From Haemonchus contortus (Eukaryota; Nematoda; Chromadorea; Rhabditida; Trichostrongylidae), in contig LS997566.1 in NCBI GenBank assembly GCA_000469685.2, forward strand, positions 6,306,491 through 6,370,490: DNA of 64,000 bases, given 5' to 3'. Made by a program: the position numbers and the translations under genes. The notes under the pieces were generated by a model, which saw only the letters and a program-made list of their open reading frames with translations, had not been told where the DNA came from and ran no database searches. How positions within the stretch are numbered: the stretch's first letter is position 1; each line of letters opens with the position of its first letter. Positions 45,817-57,854 of the stretch are shown one piece after another.

Positions 45817-46508
45817 AGCCAAGGACTATATACTCGATCCTTTACTGAATACTGCCCTTCTGCCCTCATGAGGCGAAACATGTCCTCCTATATTCCGCGT
45901 AGTACAGACTACAAAAAGGCGAAATACGAACTTTCATTCCGGGTGTTCGAGCATGGTTGGGCTTGCTCGTGTATCTCGCTCCTCTCATCTACGTCCTGTT
46001 TAGATATTCGGAAACACTTATCTCTGACAATATCAGAAAATATTAAAATATCAGTGCGACAGAAATGCCAAAGTACAGCTTACGTAGAGTCGCACTGCGA
46101 TTTTGAAAGTATAGTGCAAAAATTCTAAACGCTAAACGTGGCAGTTGTTGAGAGGCCTTTCTAGTCCACTATGCAATGCTCATTGTAAGAAAAAAGAGAC
46201 AATGCCAAACTGTCTAGAACGTTAATTCTTTGTCGTAATTTGGTAGGGAATAGTTACTTCAGTTACTTACTCTATAACGATTCAATACTCACAATCAGAG
46301 CGCTGGGCAGGAACAAACGGCTCTAGGCATTCACAAGCGCCATCTGTCTTCTCTGTTTTAATTAGATAGACGGATTCTCCGTAATTCAGGGCCAGGGTCT
46401 CACCAATATTCTCAGGCATGCAGGGAACCAACCGTTTTTTTTTCAGAGATTCCTGTGCAAATCTGATTATTAGAGAGGAGCCTTTCCCGGTGGAATATTC
46501 CGGTAAAA

Positions 46509-46775
46509 CAGAAGTAGTAGATTACCATGTGACACTCGTGGCCATCACTCGTGTGGCTTGAGAATCAAATCCCGATCCGTACGTCTGACAGCCAGTCAAT
46601 TGCTTGAGCCAACAAACATGCCCATCAGTTCAAGGTCGTCTAGTAGGTATCAGACTCAGACTCATCCAGAGGTGAAACACTGGCTTGTTCATCATAAAAC
46701 TCCACACTGTAGAAGCCAAGGAAGCATTCAAACGCCATTCCGATTTTCGATGGAATTCGAATGCATGGGCACATT
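46509..46775 (+). mobile_element. SINE family A, diverged
   Basis: Follows the family order: GAAGTAGTAG head, AATCAAATCCCGATCCG, a CCAACAAACATGCCC block, GTGAAACACTGGCTTG, GAAGCATTCAAACGCC, GGAATTCGAATGCATGGGCACATTCC. Its last bases are the start of the 418 bp tandem duplication. Confidence 0.6.
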
Positions 46776-47599
46776 CCGGTACGTAATTGATCAACGTCGA
46801 AGAACTCCTCTCCCTACGCTTTACCCAGTCTGGAAATGTGAGATAATAGTTAGTTTCCACGAACAAGAAAATTCGGACTGTTCGAGTATTTCTAATGAGT
46901 GAGAGTTATAGAGTTATGGCTTCGCCCGCTGACTCTTTTCTCTAGGCGATTACTACTGCTTTTTTATATAAAAATAAGTATTATGGCTTCTCACCATCTG
47001 GATTGAATTGGTATAGAAAATTGTTTATTTGTCCAGAATTTCGTAATTTTTTTATCAAAGGGCTAATAGTTGACACGAAAGATGATATTGCCTACTGGTT
47101 GTTTGATGTACCTGACTTACTTCCACTTTCCACTGCTTTTTCTGCATAATTCTGAAATTGGAACAGCAGTGAGATGTAATGCGTGGGCACATCCCGCTAC
47201 GTAATTGATCAACGTCGAAGAACTTCTCTCTTCACGCTTTACCCAGGCTGGAGATATGAGATAATTGTTAGTTTCCACGAGCAAGATAATTCGAAGACTA
47301 TTCGAGTATTTTTGATTAGTGAAAGTTATGAAGCTATGGCTTCACCCGTTTACTCTTTTGTCTAGGCTGTTACTACTTTTTAATATAGAAATAATTATGA
47401 TGGCTCCTCACCATCTGTATTGAACTGATATAGAAAAATCGTCGAACTGTTCAAATTTGAAAAAAAAGTTTCAAAAGGCTACTAGTCGACATTCGTTGAG
47501 TTGTATCATAATGCGAATTTCTATTAATATACCTGACACACTTCCACTTTCCACTGCTTTTTTTGCACTATCCTAAAGTTGGAACAGCAGTGAGAAGTA
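46760..47599 (+). repeat. Tandem duplication, two diverged units of about 418-422 bp
   Basis: Unit 1 (46760-47177) and unit 2 (47178-47599) align along their whole length, from ATGCRTGGGCACATYCC to TTGGAACAGCAGTGAGA. Substitutions are frequent, so the event is old. The unit begins inside the tail of a SINE. Confidence 0.85.
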
Positions 47600-48980
47600 C
47601 GGTAACTCGGAATTACCTATGTACTTCAAAACTGCCATACTGTTTATTGCACAACTTAATAGGATTACGTGTAGACTCTTTTACCAGTTATGATAATTCG
47701 TTTTGAATCGATAAGTGGACTTCGTTCGCGTTAAAATCGTATCGACCGCAAATGGGCAACAACTCATTCCAAGGTTCTGAACGAATACGAGCGCTTGTAC
47801 TTTTGCTGCGCACACTTCGCCTACGACCATTATCCACCTATCAACATCACCGCTTTCAATGGTCTCCCAGGGGGTGATCCTCTCACCCCCTACTCAGTGT
47901 GTATGTAAACCCAACGCAACATTCGCTGCCCTTTATTCAAGAATTTCGTGCTTCGCGTTTTCTTATTGCCAAACTTGGCGTCTTATCCAAATCATCTCGG
48001 CAGCCTTCATTTTCCTGTGATTGTCTATCCAATGCCATTTTATTCTTGTCGGCTAAAAGGGACAGCGGAGTTGCGGTTACCGGCAAAGTTAGAGAGTAAC
48101 CCATTTTCGATAAGAACGCTCGTGTGTCTAGCGATCAGCTACTTGATGCCAAACTTACTTTGCTCTACTATTAACTACTACCTTACTTACTCGGGGAGGT
48201 CGGTGCACAAAGTGCACCGACCTAATAAGGCAATGCTTTGAATAGTTGTTCAATCACCTCCACGACCATGCGCAGAGGTCGAATGCGTGGCGCGTATAAA
48301 AAAATGGTAACCGCAGAATACACTGTAAGTTTTTACACTACCTAGGGGTATTACCTTAAAATCGATCTTGTTAAGCCCTTTTCGTTTCTAATGCTGGGTT
48401 TGGGATTGTTCAGGTGGGGAAGAATTATTATGTACGGTTTATTCATTCGAATATATAAATAGTAAACTTTTTACTATACCACAGGTGTCGTGGTAGGATT
48501 ATAGATGAATAGTTACGAAGGAGGGTTCAAACATATTCCATGAATGTGAAGAAGTCTGTGCAGATAGTGTGACGTTAGGTTCGTTTTCCATGCGAAGGTG
48601 CAACTGCAAGGGGCACGCTTACTGCCTTAAAATGGAGGTTTTGTATGAAGCATGCCTTGTACGGTTAGTAATGGAGTTTGAGTTGATTACGATAAGAATG
48701 TGCAGCTTTATCGGCCTACCGCGGCAGAAAACTGGACCTAATGGCTGTTCGTCGGGTTGCTAGCCATAAGGAGAGCTAGTTAGGTTAGCGGGTGTAATAT
48801 GAATTGATTGTCTGGGCGGAGCAATGAGGTATGGAATGAACTTGTTTTTGGGTTTTGATTAGAATAGTAATATGATTGTAGAGGTGTCATATAAAGGTCA
48901 GGATTCTCTACTTCATGCAACAAGGCTGATTTTCTTATAGAATCAATTTCTTTTGAACATTTTTTTAACTCGGTTGGCTC
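47600..48980. other. Intergenic with a 12 bp hairpin
   Basis: No gene is recognised. See the hairpin at 48197-48223. Confidence 0.5.
48197..48223. repeat. Perfect 12 bp hairpin
   Basis: AGGTCGGTGCAC, loop AAA, GTGCACCGACCT. It is too short and unflanked by other signals to assign a role. Confidence 0.85.
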
Positions 48981-49219
48981 GGGCCGAAGGTGGTATAGAG
49001 GCAAGTGACGCGCTATCGCACTAGGATCGGATCTCGGAATGGTACTTGCCCAGGCCAACCAGACCTTCCATACCTCCGGGGTCGACCAGTTGGTTACTAG
49101 ATCTGTCTGGGAGAATGAGAGCACTGACTTGTACACCGGCTGGCCATTGCGCAGGCCACGCACCCTTTCAAAACCCCACTACGATTCTCAATGGAAGTCG
49201 AACGCGAGGGTGCATCCCG
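48981..49219 (+). mobile_element. tRNA-derived SINE, family A, near full length
   Basis: GGGCCGAAGGTGGTATAGAGG head and GGATCGGATCTCGG B-box region. The body follows as GCCCAGGCCAACCAGACC, TCTGGGAGAATGAGAGCACT, CTTGTACACCGGCTGGCC and GCGCAGGCCACGCACCC. The tail is GGGTGCATCCC. Confidence 0.8.
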
Positions 49220-49319
49220 TAATACGATCGACTGATGCCGAGACTTCAAGACCTATCTTTTATTTTGTCGTTTTTTTTCGTTCTTTTTTCTTATCTCTTT
49301 CTGAGGAAAAACAGCCGAG

Positions 49320-49398
49320 TGGTTAGAGCTATAAACTGATGTCTGCACCAACGGAGGTCACGGGTTCGATCCCTGCCGCTGCAGGTCTGCGCGAAAGG
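49320..49398 (+). tRNA. tRNA-like sequence, pseudogene or different SINE head
   Basis: AGCCGAGTGGTTAGAGC matches the D-arm region of a leucine- or serine-type tRNA, and CGGGTTCGATCCC is a good B box. The 5' acceptor strand does not pair with the 3' side and the T stem is imperfect, so it is not a working tRNA. Confidence 0.5.
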
Positions 49399-49706
49399 TG
49401 GAGCAATGTTGGTAGCACGAGCATCAGGCCCGACCGGATCGGCCGGTTAATGGATTATCCCAGTCAGAACAAAAATGATCGAAGTCGTAAAAGAAATGGG
49501 TGTTGTGCAACGACGCAGGATTAGTCTGGGAAGGTGGAGGGGCTACCGGCAGTTTCCCTTCAACAAAGTGGTTTTCAGCTCTTTTCAAGGGAAAAAACTG
49601 TAGGGGCGAATTTGTTCATTACATTTTATGTCTAACAAAACATTTATCAATTGACTAAAACGTACAACAAATGGCCGTATTCCTCGTTCTCGCTAGATTT
49701 TCGTAC

Positions 49707-49966
49707 CAATGGCTTGACCCCGATGCAGTAAAACGACCATTACAAATTGTCGGCGTCGTAAAAATTCGGGGAGACGAAGGAAAAAGCGTTTTCTCGTCGT
49801 GGTTGGTCGTCGTCGTTGTCGTCGTCGTATCAGTTCCACGAAATTCTGGCCTAATCGAAACCGGAGCTTCTCCAGCCTGATCGTCTGCTGTTGCTACCAC
49901 TTCGTGGCCGTCCAGGTCGTCAGCTTCAATCGTTATCAGACCAAGCCGACGACGGACATCGTACAT
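49707..49966 (-). CDS. Candidate exon with a Thr-rich run
   Basis: The - strand frame from 49966 codes for an acidic start (RRLGLITIEADDLDGHEV) and a TDTTTTTTTTNHDEK run. The run comes from a GTC-type microsatellite at 49793-49829. A donor-like ATTG/GTACGA lies at 49707/49706. The + strand is also partly open. No family was recognised. Confidence 0.2.
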
Positions 49967-51780
49967 TCCTCCGTGTGATGATCACACGTCCTGGGAGAGG
50001 CTTGCTGCCAACCTATCTCTCTTTCACGATGTCTCTGCGTTTTCACATTTCGTCCACTATTCACCGTTCGTCTGTCCGCTGTTTGCATTTCGCCTCGTTT
50101 CGTATTCAAAAGGGAGGATTGATCGATTTCCTTGCTGACTTTTCAGTGTCTGTACTATTCGAGGTCGCACTGCTCCTGTCTTCTTGCACGATCTACCGTA
50201 ATCAATCCCTTTTAGCAAAATCTATCTCTTACAACTGTAACTTAGCTAAGTCTGACTGCTTCCGAAGTCGCGTTACTTCTATAAATTACCAAAAGTAGGT
50301 ACAAGTTGGAATTACTACTCTTTTTTGCTTAGGATGCAGCTGCGCCATGGAGAATACCCCTTAAAATATTGGCGACTTAATTTATTGTTAGGCGAGCTTC
50401 CGCTTGTTTGTCGTTTGAGTTTCGTTTGATTTAATTTTGATTCCATCTTAAAATTTTTAATTATAATATTTTAATACGAAACTCTAGTTCCTAGAAATCA
50501 AGCTTTCCATTATAGAGTTGGACCAGAACGTCCCATCGAACCTCGTTAGGTAATGTCGAGGGCGTTTCATATTGCCGTAATGAGCTGAATAAATAAACAG
50601 GCCTTCAGATCAGCAGTTTCCTAAGTATCCTAGATATTAGGTATTACTGAAGTCAGCGGAACTTTTATTTCCTCAGCTCTGTTACATCATATCGTTTTCA
50701 AGCAGAGTCTAATGCCTTATTCAAAAACTTTTGTAAGAATCCTCCTCCTAAATCATTAGAAAATTACTAGGAAGGTATGGTGCTGTAGGGTTTGGGAGAT
50801 GCTGGTTCCGCCCACGGCTTCAGTGGTCCACATCTTCCAGTCAAAAGGAATGTGCAGTCCCCCTCAACCAGATGATCTGCTACTTACATTCTTTTATACT
50901 TTGTTTAGAATAATTGGCATTCTTTCCTGCTGCACTGATTTTCCGATTGAATATGAATCTGTAGTATACCGATCGCTTTGTGGACTTTCTGGCATCAGTC
51001 TATTGTACCAATCCAGTGTGCAATCAATTACTTCAACGATTTTTTATTAAGTCCGTGTGCATGGCTTATAATAGCCAAGTTTCTGAATGGCAAAGTTTTT
51101 CGACGTTGTCTTCATGTTAATGTGCTGACAGTGGAATGCGCTTAGCATCCCCTGCTGATTTTATGGCTTTTCGCTTGTCGCTTGTCGTCTGGAATGTTAA
51201 TTCTGAGATCGATACAGTCTTTACAATCTTCCATTTCTGCCCACATAACTGTTTTTTGTACCCCAAACCATATCTGAAATATCCTTTTCACAGTGACAAA
51301 TACTTTTCTCAGAGATGCTTCATGTTATACTCATTCCTTACAGTCTTCAAGGGCTCCTTGTCTTACGCAAGATTACTGCGTTTCTCGGCTTGATTGGCTG
51401 CTAGATTCTGAGTACCGGTTGTCTTTCATGATCATTATTTATTTTTATTTTTCGTGATCCTAATCAGCAGGTTGCCTTCCAGAATTGCTGATTGTTTATT
51501 AGTGATTAATTTTCAATGTTTCTTTACCTTCGTTATTTTAATTTAGGATCTTGACTTCCTTGTGGATTGGGTTGCTACTAAAATAGACTTTTTGCGGGGG
51601 CAAGCTTTTTATCGAATTACGAAAAATTATCATCGTGTATTATAAATCAAATTTATTAGAATTATTATGTAGTTCACCAGTTACAACTGAGAATCAGAAG
51701 AATGACAATTATCAGTCACCGCTTGTTTGTACGGGTAGGTCCTGATAAGTAAAAGTAGACAAGTTCCTTTTCCAAAAGCC
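49967..51780. other. Intergenic, nothing recognised
   Basis: One 135-codon frame (49891-50298, +) has no domain. Confidence 0.45.
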
Positions 51781-51870
51781 GGTCTCCCTGCAGTGTAAGG
51801 GGCAAAGAGGACGGTGCCCAGAAGGCCCAAATTTAGGTACGAGTGCCATCGGAAACCACGCATTTGCCCT
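51781..51870 (+). mobile_element. Diverged relative of the tRNA-like sequence at 4101
   Basis: GGTCTCCCTGCAGTGTAAGG, GAGGACGGTGCCC, GTACGAGTGCC and GGAAACC align in order with 4100-4172. The shared TTTGCCC just beyond shows that similarity extends past the tRNA, as in a SINE. Confidence 0.6.
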
Positions 51871-52462
51871 CCCCCTCCCCCAATTCTGGCAATTTTAATT
51901 TTGAACTGAAGTCAGAGTTTTGGGAAGGATTTTCGTTTAAGCAGCTATGAAACGATGAAACGAAACGATATGGGTACCCTATTACAGCGGATGAAGGTCG
52001 TGGTTAACTTTTTCTAAAAGAAAAAGATCAACCAGCTCCAGTAAGTTCAGTGATTGTAATTTCCTATTAGTGTAAAACTTAATAGATATCGGTTAGAAAT
52101 TACCAGTGGGGACGGGTTGAAAAAGAACGTATACTAATCGATTTCCAAAGCTACATACTGGGTAGTTCGTCATCGACTTTAAATAGGGTTGGAAGGATTA
52201 AAGCTCAACTCCTCAATGGAGGATTACATGAATAAGTGAAAGAAGCGATTATCCTCTTGTCCTATAAGGTAAGCCATGGGATATAAAGAACAGGAAACGT
52301 TCTCCCCTTCCCCTAGTCTAACGGCTTGAAATTGCTTACTTTCAGTTTTTAGTTAGGTCTTTGTAGGATAGAACGTTATTATACTTTGTATCGCTATCAT
52401 ATGCTATAATTTTGTCATTAGATACACGAAATTTTAAATCTCCAACGTTAATCAATCTTTTT
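51871..52462. other. Intergenic, nothing recognised
   Basis: Short frames only. Confidence 0.5.
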
Positions 52463-52691
52463 TGGAATGCGCCCCGCACTCGACTTCCACTCAGAGTCGT
52501 AGTCTCGTATTGAGTGCGTATGTGGCCTATGTCGATGTCGAAGTCAGTGTTTTTGTCCTGCCAGACGAATCGACAGCAGTTGATCGTTCTCATAGAGATG
52601 AAAGGCATTGGTAGCCTGGGTGAGTATTGATCCGAATTCGATTCCGGGCCTTGCGCGTCGAAAACGCGCCGCTCATCACGACATCACCTTC
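52463..52691 (-). mobile_element. tRNA-derived SINE, family A
   Basis: - strand head AGGTGATGTCGTGATGAGCG, B-box region GGAATCGAATTCGG, CAGGACAAAAACACTGACTT, and tail GTCGAGTGCGGGGCGCATTCC. Confidence 0.75.
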
Positions 52692-53259
52692 GCTCTTTCC
52701 CGCGTGTATATTAACCAGATTATTAATAATCAATGTTATAATATTTATTCATTTATTTCATACGCTATATAAAACTCATTTAATAATGGGAATCTTCGAA
52801 TTCAAAGTCGCAACGTTATACTGCAGTATTGACTTATTCACCTTTTTCTATACTTAATTATTCTCCATATTGCCCTAGCCTCAGTCACCGACTTTTGTCG
52901 TTGTAATGATCTTTGTTAAATGGACAAAATTAATGAATTTTACACTTTTACGTTACACTTATACTGCAACGCAGTAAAAAATCGAGCGACGAGCGAACAA
53001 ACTTGTTATTCTCTATGTAGTATAATATATTGTCCTTTTGTCATTTCTCCAATGGTCCTTTTTTGATTTTCATTCTATGCCAATACTTTCTGTCTGATTG
53101 ATGCAATTTTACTGGGGCTAGCCTTTATCTCAGTTACCGCCCAACGCTTCGGTATTGGTGTTATAATTATATGAGTGTATGGATGTATTGGTAAAAAAAT
53201 AATATAGCAAGAAGGTAGATGCAGGACCAAGGATGAAGTCTCTTAGCGTTGAACAGTCG
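52692..53259. other. Intergenic, nothing recognised
   Basis: AT-rich DNA between two SINE copies in the same orientation. Confidence 0.5.
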
Positions 53260-53504
53260 GCATGAGGGATGCTCTCCGCACTCAACTTCTATTCAGATTC
53301 GTAGTGGCGTATGTGGCCTATACAATGACTTGCAGTGTCCAGCCGGTGCCCAAGTCTGTTTAAACCTCCCAAGAAGTGTGGTACCAGTTTACTGACCCCG
53401 GAGGGACGGAAGGCTTTTTGGCCAAGATGGTATCGGCCTGGAATTCGAACCAAGGGCTGGGCGTGTGAGATAGCATACCACTTGCCACCACACCACCTCC
53501 GCCT
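53260..53504 (-). mobile_element. tRNA-derived SINE, family A, near full length
   Basis: - strand head GGCGGAGGTGGTGTGGTGGC, B box GGTTCGAATTCC near 53440-53451, CCAAAAAGCCTTCCGTCCCT, GGTACCACACTTCTTGGGAGG, TATAGGCCACATACGCC, and a diverged tail TTGAGTGCGGAGAGCATCCC. Confidence 0.8.
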
Positions 53505-54420
53505 AGTTGATGACTAATGCTAAGTAAATAAAATTGAAGAATTAGTAGACATATCTTATTTATCTCTCGTATTAAAGTGTAATTCAGAAAGTTCCATGCT
53601 CATTGTATGTAATGATTACGGGAAGAGGGGTTCTACTGGGTAGGTTACTGAAGAGTTGAATGTAAGTGTTACCTCTACTTCCACTTCGAAGATTTCTCTA
53701 GAAATTATCTCTATAAATTGAATTTCGTAAGAATTGCTTTTCGCTGTCGTTTGGTCTCGACTACCGGGTAGAGGAGGGTTGAACCGACAGTTTTTCGCAT
53801 GTACTGGTTGTAATGGGTATCGATCTGTTCCTCAAACTCGGTCTCCATTGATTTCTTCTAAAGCCGATTGTCTACATATTGAAACTGCTTCAAACAGCTG
53901 ATTCATTTAATTTCAATTTATTCGTTTTATTATTTATTATTATTTTTATTCAGTTTTTATTTTTCAACCAACCTATAGACTGCTTTAAATAGCTACTTGT
54001 TCAGTGGTCAACTAATCTTTTAATGGGTTCGAATGTCTGATTTGTTTATTTCTTAACGAGTTCCCATCCTTAATGGTAGCCTGTGAGCCTATTGACGGGT
54101 TAAGTGGTTAAGCAATACTTGTTCCAGAATAACCTTTCTCTCAATGCTTAATTTCCTGCTACTATTTTTCTTCATATCATGTTTTTCAGTGGATAGTGGT
54201 TCTTTATCTAGAATGTTTCGAGAATTACTAAATTGTCGCATATCGTCATTTTCTGGATTACTCGTTACTACTTTATCACAGAAGTTTTATTCACGAGATA
54301 TTGTTTCTATCCAATTTTTTTTTGAAAATAAAGTGCAATCATCAGAAACTGCTTTCCTTTTTGCCTAGTAAGATTTCATAGATTTTCATTTCTTTCTTAT
54401 GCTTATTGGCAAAAAATTTG
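53505..54420. other. Intergenic, nothing recognised
   Basis: AT-rich, with short frames only. Confidence 0.5.
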
Positions 54421-55016
54421 GCTTTATTTATTTATTTATTTTGATGCACGCAGAGGTGCGCTCTAACAAAACAGTGCAGTAAAACACGAACCACATAATA
54501 TAGTCAAACCTTACATCGGTTGGTCAAGATTTGTTCAGATTAATAAGAAGTAGTTAACTCAGAATCGGGAGAATGGAACTCAATAGGCGGATGGCGCTAG
54601 GGATAACACCACTCCCAGAGAGCATGAAATATGTATATATACATATACGGAATCTGAAACCGAATTTTCGGATGTTAGGTATTCCCTAGCCCTAACAATT
54701 CAGCTTCAGACCCGCCCTTATTTCAAATTGGCCTATGGCTACCTCCGAGATTCTCTCGAGATCTTGGTAGATAGTACCACATCGCGATCATAGGTCTTGA
54801 GATCTTCACCAATCACATAAGGTACGCGTAAGGTACAAAAATTTAGAAGAACATCAACCTAATGTCGTAGATAAAAGGAAAAGCAAAAAAAACACAAAAC
54901 AGAACAATCAAAACAAAAAACAATAGACACATATCACTGTCTTCTCTCTGACTCGAACCACGTATATTTCTGGGAGGTAGGGATTGCTGGAAACAAGCTG
55001 ATAATTATCGAAATTC

Positions 55017-56016
55017 TCAGAAGTCTGGGATGCCAAGTAGTGACAAAAGATCAATTTCTCTCAACTTCCTTTTGAAAACACCAACACTTTGAGATTCTTG
55101 GATCTCAGTAGGCAGCAGCTGGAGCCACTTCGCACTACGGAAGAAAAAAGACCAGCAAACCTTGTTGCATTGATTCTTGGCCAGTTTAGGGCAAGTTATG
55201 GAGAGCATTCTAGTACGTCCCCGGCAAGGTCTAAACACCCAGTACTTGCTCGGCTTGAGCTTTAGTTCACCCCGGAGCAATTTGAAACCGAAGACGATGT
55301 CATTGAGGACCCGTCTATAGAGAAGCGTCTTCAGCTTAAACCTCTGAAGACGTTCTCTGTAATCAGGCATGCATGCAGGGTACGTGGGACTCGGGTAATA
55401 CATCAATACTTTTGTGAAGGTTTGCTGAACTTTCTCTATTTCCGCTCGAAGGTTACTAGTTTGCGGGCTCCAGACCTGCGACCCATACTCTAATATCGGA
55501 ACAACATAACATCGATAAAGTTTCAGAAATAGTGAGACACTATTGTTATGAATGTTTCTGAATATCGTAAAAAGAACTCTGAATGCTTTTTAACCATAAC
55601 ATTGATGTGGCGCTCAAAACCCAGGTCTGAGCTGACGTGAAAGCCAAGATCTTTGTCTTCTTCAGAAACAAGCAGAGTTGAATTGCCTAACGTGTACGGA
55701 ATCTTATAAGCTTTCCCAAGATGCAGTACCATTGTCCTAGCGAGGTTCACAGGTATATCCCAAGCTGTGGCCCAATCCATCATGTCATGTTAATGATGGA
55801 TTGGGTCAGAGCCTGATGGATAACCACCTTGCTATCCTGGTCATATATACCATACACCTTGATATCATCTGCTTAGATACGCACGTTAACCATGGAGTGT
55901 GTAATTAGATATTTTGGTAAATCATACGTGTATGCCAAGAACAGTAGAGTGACAGTACACCACCCTGAGGAACACCACTCGTACACAAAAGACGTGCTGA
56001 GAAGGGGTTCCCGACC
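55017..56016 (-). pseudogene. LINE ORF2, C-terminal half, broken
   Basis: Continuation of the reverse transcriptase after a frameshift near 56020. It holds GVPQGGVLS (B motif), then another frameshift, then the catalytic motif. At the catalytic motif the codon before ADD is TAA (55875-55873), so the expected aromatic residue of Y/FADD is a stop. Further pieces are AKNSTL-type thumb sequence at 55783-55523 and a C-terminal domain at 55406-55017. That domain contains RLQRFKLKTLLYRRV and FKRKLREIDL, which are typical of the CR1 group end. The protein cannot be made from this copy. Confidence 0.8.
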
Positions 56017-57816
56017 TTAACACACATTTCTGTTACTTAAGTATGACTGAATCCATTTGAACACTGTTCCGGAGACACCAACTTGCCTTATTTTTGTGAG
56101 AAGCTTACTGATATTAACTCTATCAAACGCCTTTGATAAATCAAAATATATTACATCTGCACCTTGACTTCTGTTAACAGCCAAGCTCCAGTCGAACAAG
56201 CAATCAGCCATCAGCGTACTTGTAGAAGCACCTTCCACAAATCCATGTTGTTCCAAAGGTACTAACATGTTTTTGCGAAAGTGAGTTGCAAGTTTATCTC
56301 GTACCAGTTTTTCCAATACCTTAGCTGCTGGTGAAGTAATACTGATAGGGCGAAAAGAGGAGTCCACGTTTGCATTTGGAGTCTTAGGAATAGGTGTGAT
56401 GATAGATTCTTTCCAGATCTCCGGGACTTCTCCGAACATCAAAGAGGTATTCAAAATCATACAAATGGGTTTACACAGGACGGAGGCGCATCTTTTATAT
56501 ACTATTTGAGGGATGCCATCGTAAGGCAATGAACAAGAACTTTTGAGCGACTTTAAAACTGTGTATACATCCCTGGGAGCTATGGTGATATCAGAGCAAA
56601 AATCTACCAGTAGAAGGTCATCCTCTGTATTTTTACCCGAACTGGCTATAGGCGTTGTAAAAACTGACGCAAAGAAACCTGCAAGTGCTGCAGCTTTCTG
56701 AACATCAGTGATGCACAGATTACCAGCACTATCTCTGAGAACCGGTGTCGACGGCCGTGTTTTCAATTTACTTTTCATGAGAGCGAAGGCTGCTTTCTTG
56801 TTCGCACTGGTTGTGGCTCGTTTTTCTCTGTAGGCAAGGAATCTTTCCAGATGGTAATCAAGCTCATTGCACACTCTGTTATAAATGAGAGTCGAAAGAG
56901 GGTCCTCCTGTAAAGTTTGAAAGAGACGAGCTTTTTGATTCATCAAATTGACTATGTGTTTTGGATACCGTGTTATCGAATCTTTCGAGCATTCAAGAGG
57001 TACAAGTTGGGCAAAAGCAGTGTAAAGAATACGACAAAAACTTCTGTACAAGTTGTCAACAGACTGATAGCCTTCGAAAGCCGCCCACCAATCTATACAG
57101 GATAAGTAATGTGAAAGCGCACTGTAATCCGCCTTCATAAAATTCGGCAGGGGAAGGCGTATTGGTTCATTCATCGAAACGGAGACATCGAAAGAAACAA
57201 CGCAATGGTCAGATGCAGCGAAGGGCGGGTTTACGTATAGATTCTTGATGATTGGTGTGTTAGAAAGTACTACATCCAGAATTGATTTTCCCCGAGTCGG
57301 ATGAGCAACATGCTGAACTAAGTGAAGGCATTCAAAGAAATGAAGGAACTTGGCTGATGCGGAATTCTTGGCTCTTTTAGATGACCAGTCAATATTGAGG
57401 TACAAATCACCCAATATGATCAAGTTTTCAGTTGAAGTACATATGTCAAGCAAGGAATCGAGAAGGTCTTCGTCTCCATCAGAAGTGGAGTTTGGTGGTC
57501 GATAGATTAAAGTAAATCTGATCTTTTGAGAAGAAAGCGTGTCGAACGCATCGATGCAAAGGAGTTCCGAGCTCAGAAGAGAGGGAGTGGCAACAGCAAC
57601 GAGATCAATGGAGTTTTTGGCTAGACAACAAACACCACCTCCTCTATTTCTTTTACGGTTAAGTCGGAAGATGTTATAAGGTCGACCAGACAGAATTTCG
57701 GTATCAGAAATCTTGAAAGACAGCCATGTTTCGGTAATAAAAACAAGATCAGGGTTGTGTGTGTCAACGAAAAACTGTAACTGATGAAGTTTGTTGCCTA
57801 AGCTTCTTGAATTCAT
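56017..57816 (-). CDS. LINE ORF2, endonuclease and N-terminal reverse transcriptase
   Basis: 599 codons remain open. Residues about 1-215 are an APE-type endonuclease that nicks target DNA: an early N, ITETWLS (catalytic E), IYRPPN, ILGDLYLNIDW (D and N) and ASDHC (SDH motif). From about residue 400 the reverse transcriptase begins: WKESIITPIPKTPN, FRPISIT, LEKLVRDKL, QHGFVEG and YFDLSKAFDRV (first catalytic Asp). It ends prematurely at SYLSNRNVC because of a frameshift. The start was chosen at the ATG coding MNSRSLGNK, 38 bases after the ORF1 stop, where the endonuclease normally begins. Confidence 0.85.
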   Translation of the reverse strand: MNSRSLGNKLHQLQFFVDTHNPDLVFITETWLSFKISDTEILSGRPYNIFRLNRKRNRGGGVCCLAKNSIDLVAVATPSLLSSELLCIDAFDTLSSQKIRFTLIYRPPNSTSDGDEDLLDSLLDICTSTENLIILGDLYLNIDWSSKRAKNSASAKFLHFFECLHLVQHVAHPTRGKSILDVVLSNTPIIKNLYVNPPFAASDHCVVSFDVSVSMNEPIRLPLPNFMKADYSALSHYLSCIDWWAAFEGYQSVDNLYRSFCRILYTAFAQLVPLECSKDSITRYPKHIVNLMNQKARLFQTLQEDPLSTLIYNRVCNELDYHLERFLAYREKRATTSANKKAAFALMKSKLKTRPSTPVLRDSAGNLCITDVQKAAALAGFFASVFTTPIASSGKNTEDDLLLVDFCSDITIAPRDVYTVLKSLKSSCSLPYDGIPQIVYKRCASVLCKPICMILNTSLMFGEVPEIWKESIITPIPKTPNANVDSSFRPISITSPAAKVLEKLVRDKLATHFRKNMLVPLEQHGFVEGASTSTLMADCLFDWSLAVNRSQGADVIYFDLSKAFDRVNISKLLTKIRQVGVSGTVFKWIQSYLSNRNVC

Positions 57817-57854
57817 AAGAAAACTCTTGATTGTCTGCCGTGTACCGTGCCGAG

